Below are positions 63,366-64,000 of a stretch of 64,000 nucleotides of DNA, one piece after another (positions within the stretch are counted from its first letter, which is position 1; each line of letters opens with the position of its first letter). Origin of the DNA: an uncultured Ulvibacter sp. Lineage in GTDB: Bacteria > Bacteroidota > Bacteroidia > Flavobacteriales > Flavobacteriaceae. The DNA lies in the NCBI GenBank assembly GCA_938083445.1, contig CALKCP010000015.1:124001-188000 (forward strand). Direction: 5' to 3'. The translations under genes were made by a program, and so were the position numbers. Below the pieces are notes generated by a model that was not told the origin of the DNA, searched no databases, and saw only the letters and a program-made list of their open reading frames with translations.

Positions 63366-64000
63366 TAAATAAATTTAATTTTTTTACCCAGTTGGTCTTT
63401 TTTTCCAACAATAACACATCGACTATCAGCAAAAACAGGGCCCCGGCAAGAAACCATTGAAACTGATCTTTAAAATCTGTGAACTGTTTGGACTCAAATT
63501 CTTTTTTATCCATCCCATTTAATACCGCCTTCACTTTATCTACTACTTCTTTGGTATTGCTTCCATCGATATATGCTCCATCGGCTATTTCAGCAATATC
63601 CATGAGCGTTTCTTGGCCAAGCCTTGTAATGACTTGTTCTCCATTGGAATCGCGTTTATAGGACTGTAAAATGCCATTGCGCTTTATAGGTATGGGTCCT
63701 CCCTGAAGAGTTCCGACACCTATTGTAAAAATACGAATTCCCTTTTCATTGGCCTCAGCGGCTGCGTCTCTAAAGCTTCCTTCATGATCCTCTCCATCTG
63801 ATACAATAAATAAGACTCTGTTTGTCTGCTCTTCGTCATTATAATAGGTTTCTGCCATTCGGATTGTCTCGTTTATTGCAGTACCCTGAGATGACACCAT
63901 ACTGGTATTCATGCCTGATAGAAAAAGTTTGGCAGAAGAAAAGTCTGTGGTTATAGGAACCTGAGGAAAAGCGCTTCCAGCGTAGCCTATTATTCCAATG
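63349..64000 (-). CDS. batB: BatB-type von Willebrand factor A protein (5' partial)
   Basis: The reading frame is open to the right edge of the window, so only the C-terminal ~216 codons are present and the ATG at 63912 is internal. The visible part is the later half of a VWA domain (IGIIGYAGSAFPQVPITTDF, MNTSMVSSQGTAINETIRMA, FIVSDGEDHEGSF with the MIDAS-related Thr/Asp region) and one transmembrane helix near the end (WFLAGALFLLIVDVLLL) before a basic tail. It is a membrane-anchored component of the Bat system and overlaps batC. Confidence 0.9.
   Translation of the reverse strand, partial: IGIIGYAGSAFPQVPITTDFSSAKLFLSGMNTSMVSSQGTAINETIRMAETYYNDEEQTNRVLFIVSDGEDHEGSFRDAAAEANEKGIRIFTIGVGTLQGGPIPIKRNGILQSYKRDSNGEQVITRLGQETLMDIAEIADGAYIDGSNTKEVVDKVKAVLNGMDKKEFESKQFTDFKDQFQWFLAGALFLLIVDVLLLEKKTNWVKKLNLFNEKHA

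Noticed and set aside
1-64000. CRISPR array, insertion sequence, prophage, rRNA or complete tRNA
   Set aside because: I found no repeat-spacer pattern, transposase, phage gene, rRNA segment or foldable tRNA in the window.

Overview
The window reads as chromosome of a marine-type Flavobacteriaceae (Bacteroidota). The evidence is low G+C, SusC/SusD and other TonB-dependent receptors, a type IX secretion component (PorZ) and T9SS C-terminal sorting domains, Bat aerotolerance genes, many lipoproteins with a short lipobox, and the Bacteroidetes-type promoter element TAnnTTTG in front of many genes. I cannot name the genus.

Layout. 1-2978: a DUF1800/DUF1501 pair (the first cut by the window edge). 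3110-5203: metG. 5248-10503: a fructan/sucrose module (MFS sugar porter, GH32 fructanase, fructokinase, LacI regulator). 10504-15130: SusC/SusD, closed by a strong hairpin. 15210-28634: a tightly packed run of three paralogous ~1100-aa VCBS/ASPIC lipoproteins, a vanadium-haloperoxidase/PAP2-type lipoprotein, a GyrI-like membrane protein and a second MFS sugar transporter. 28783-39240 (minus strand): recQ, ssb, a small basic protein, a TonB receptor, recO, porZ and gdhA, with a decayed sodium:solute symporter on the plus strand at 31596-32111. 39411-44233: assorted genes (outer-membrane protein, DUF4163/3298 lipoprotein, ArsC-like protein, EamA permease, YheT hydrolase, azurin). 44237-53896: two divergent arms for oxidised-sugar (probably 3-keto-glycoside) metabolism: GMC oxidoreductase plus small subunit plus hydroxypyruvate-isomerase-like protein, facing epimerase lipoprotein, permease, Gfo/Idh/MocA oxidoreductase, isomerase and two DUF1080 lipoproteins. 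54047-64000: housekeeping genes (yicC, gmk, nadD, gpsA, pheS, cvpA) and the bat operon, cut by the window end.

How the parts may connect. An identical 14-bp LacI-type operator, CGAAATCGTTTTCG, occurs before the fructan transporter (5248), beside the lacI promoter (10336, opposite strand) and at the exact centre of the divergent oxidised-sugar intergenic region (47654). A perfect-palindrome relative sits between the gdhA promoter and its start codon (39256). This suggests that one regulator, or a small set of LacI paralogues, ties fructan uptake to oxidised-sugar metabolism and perhaps nitrogen assimilation. The best candidate for an undescribed system is the SusCD, triple ASPIC and haloperoxidase-like locus, whose substrate cannot be read from sequence alone.
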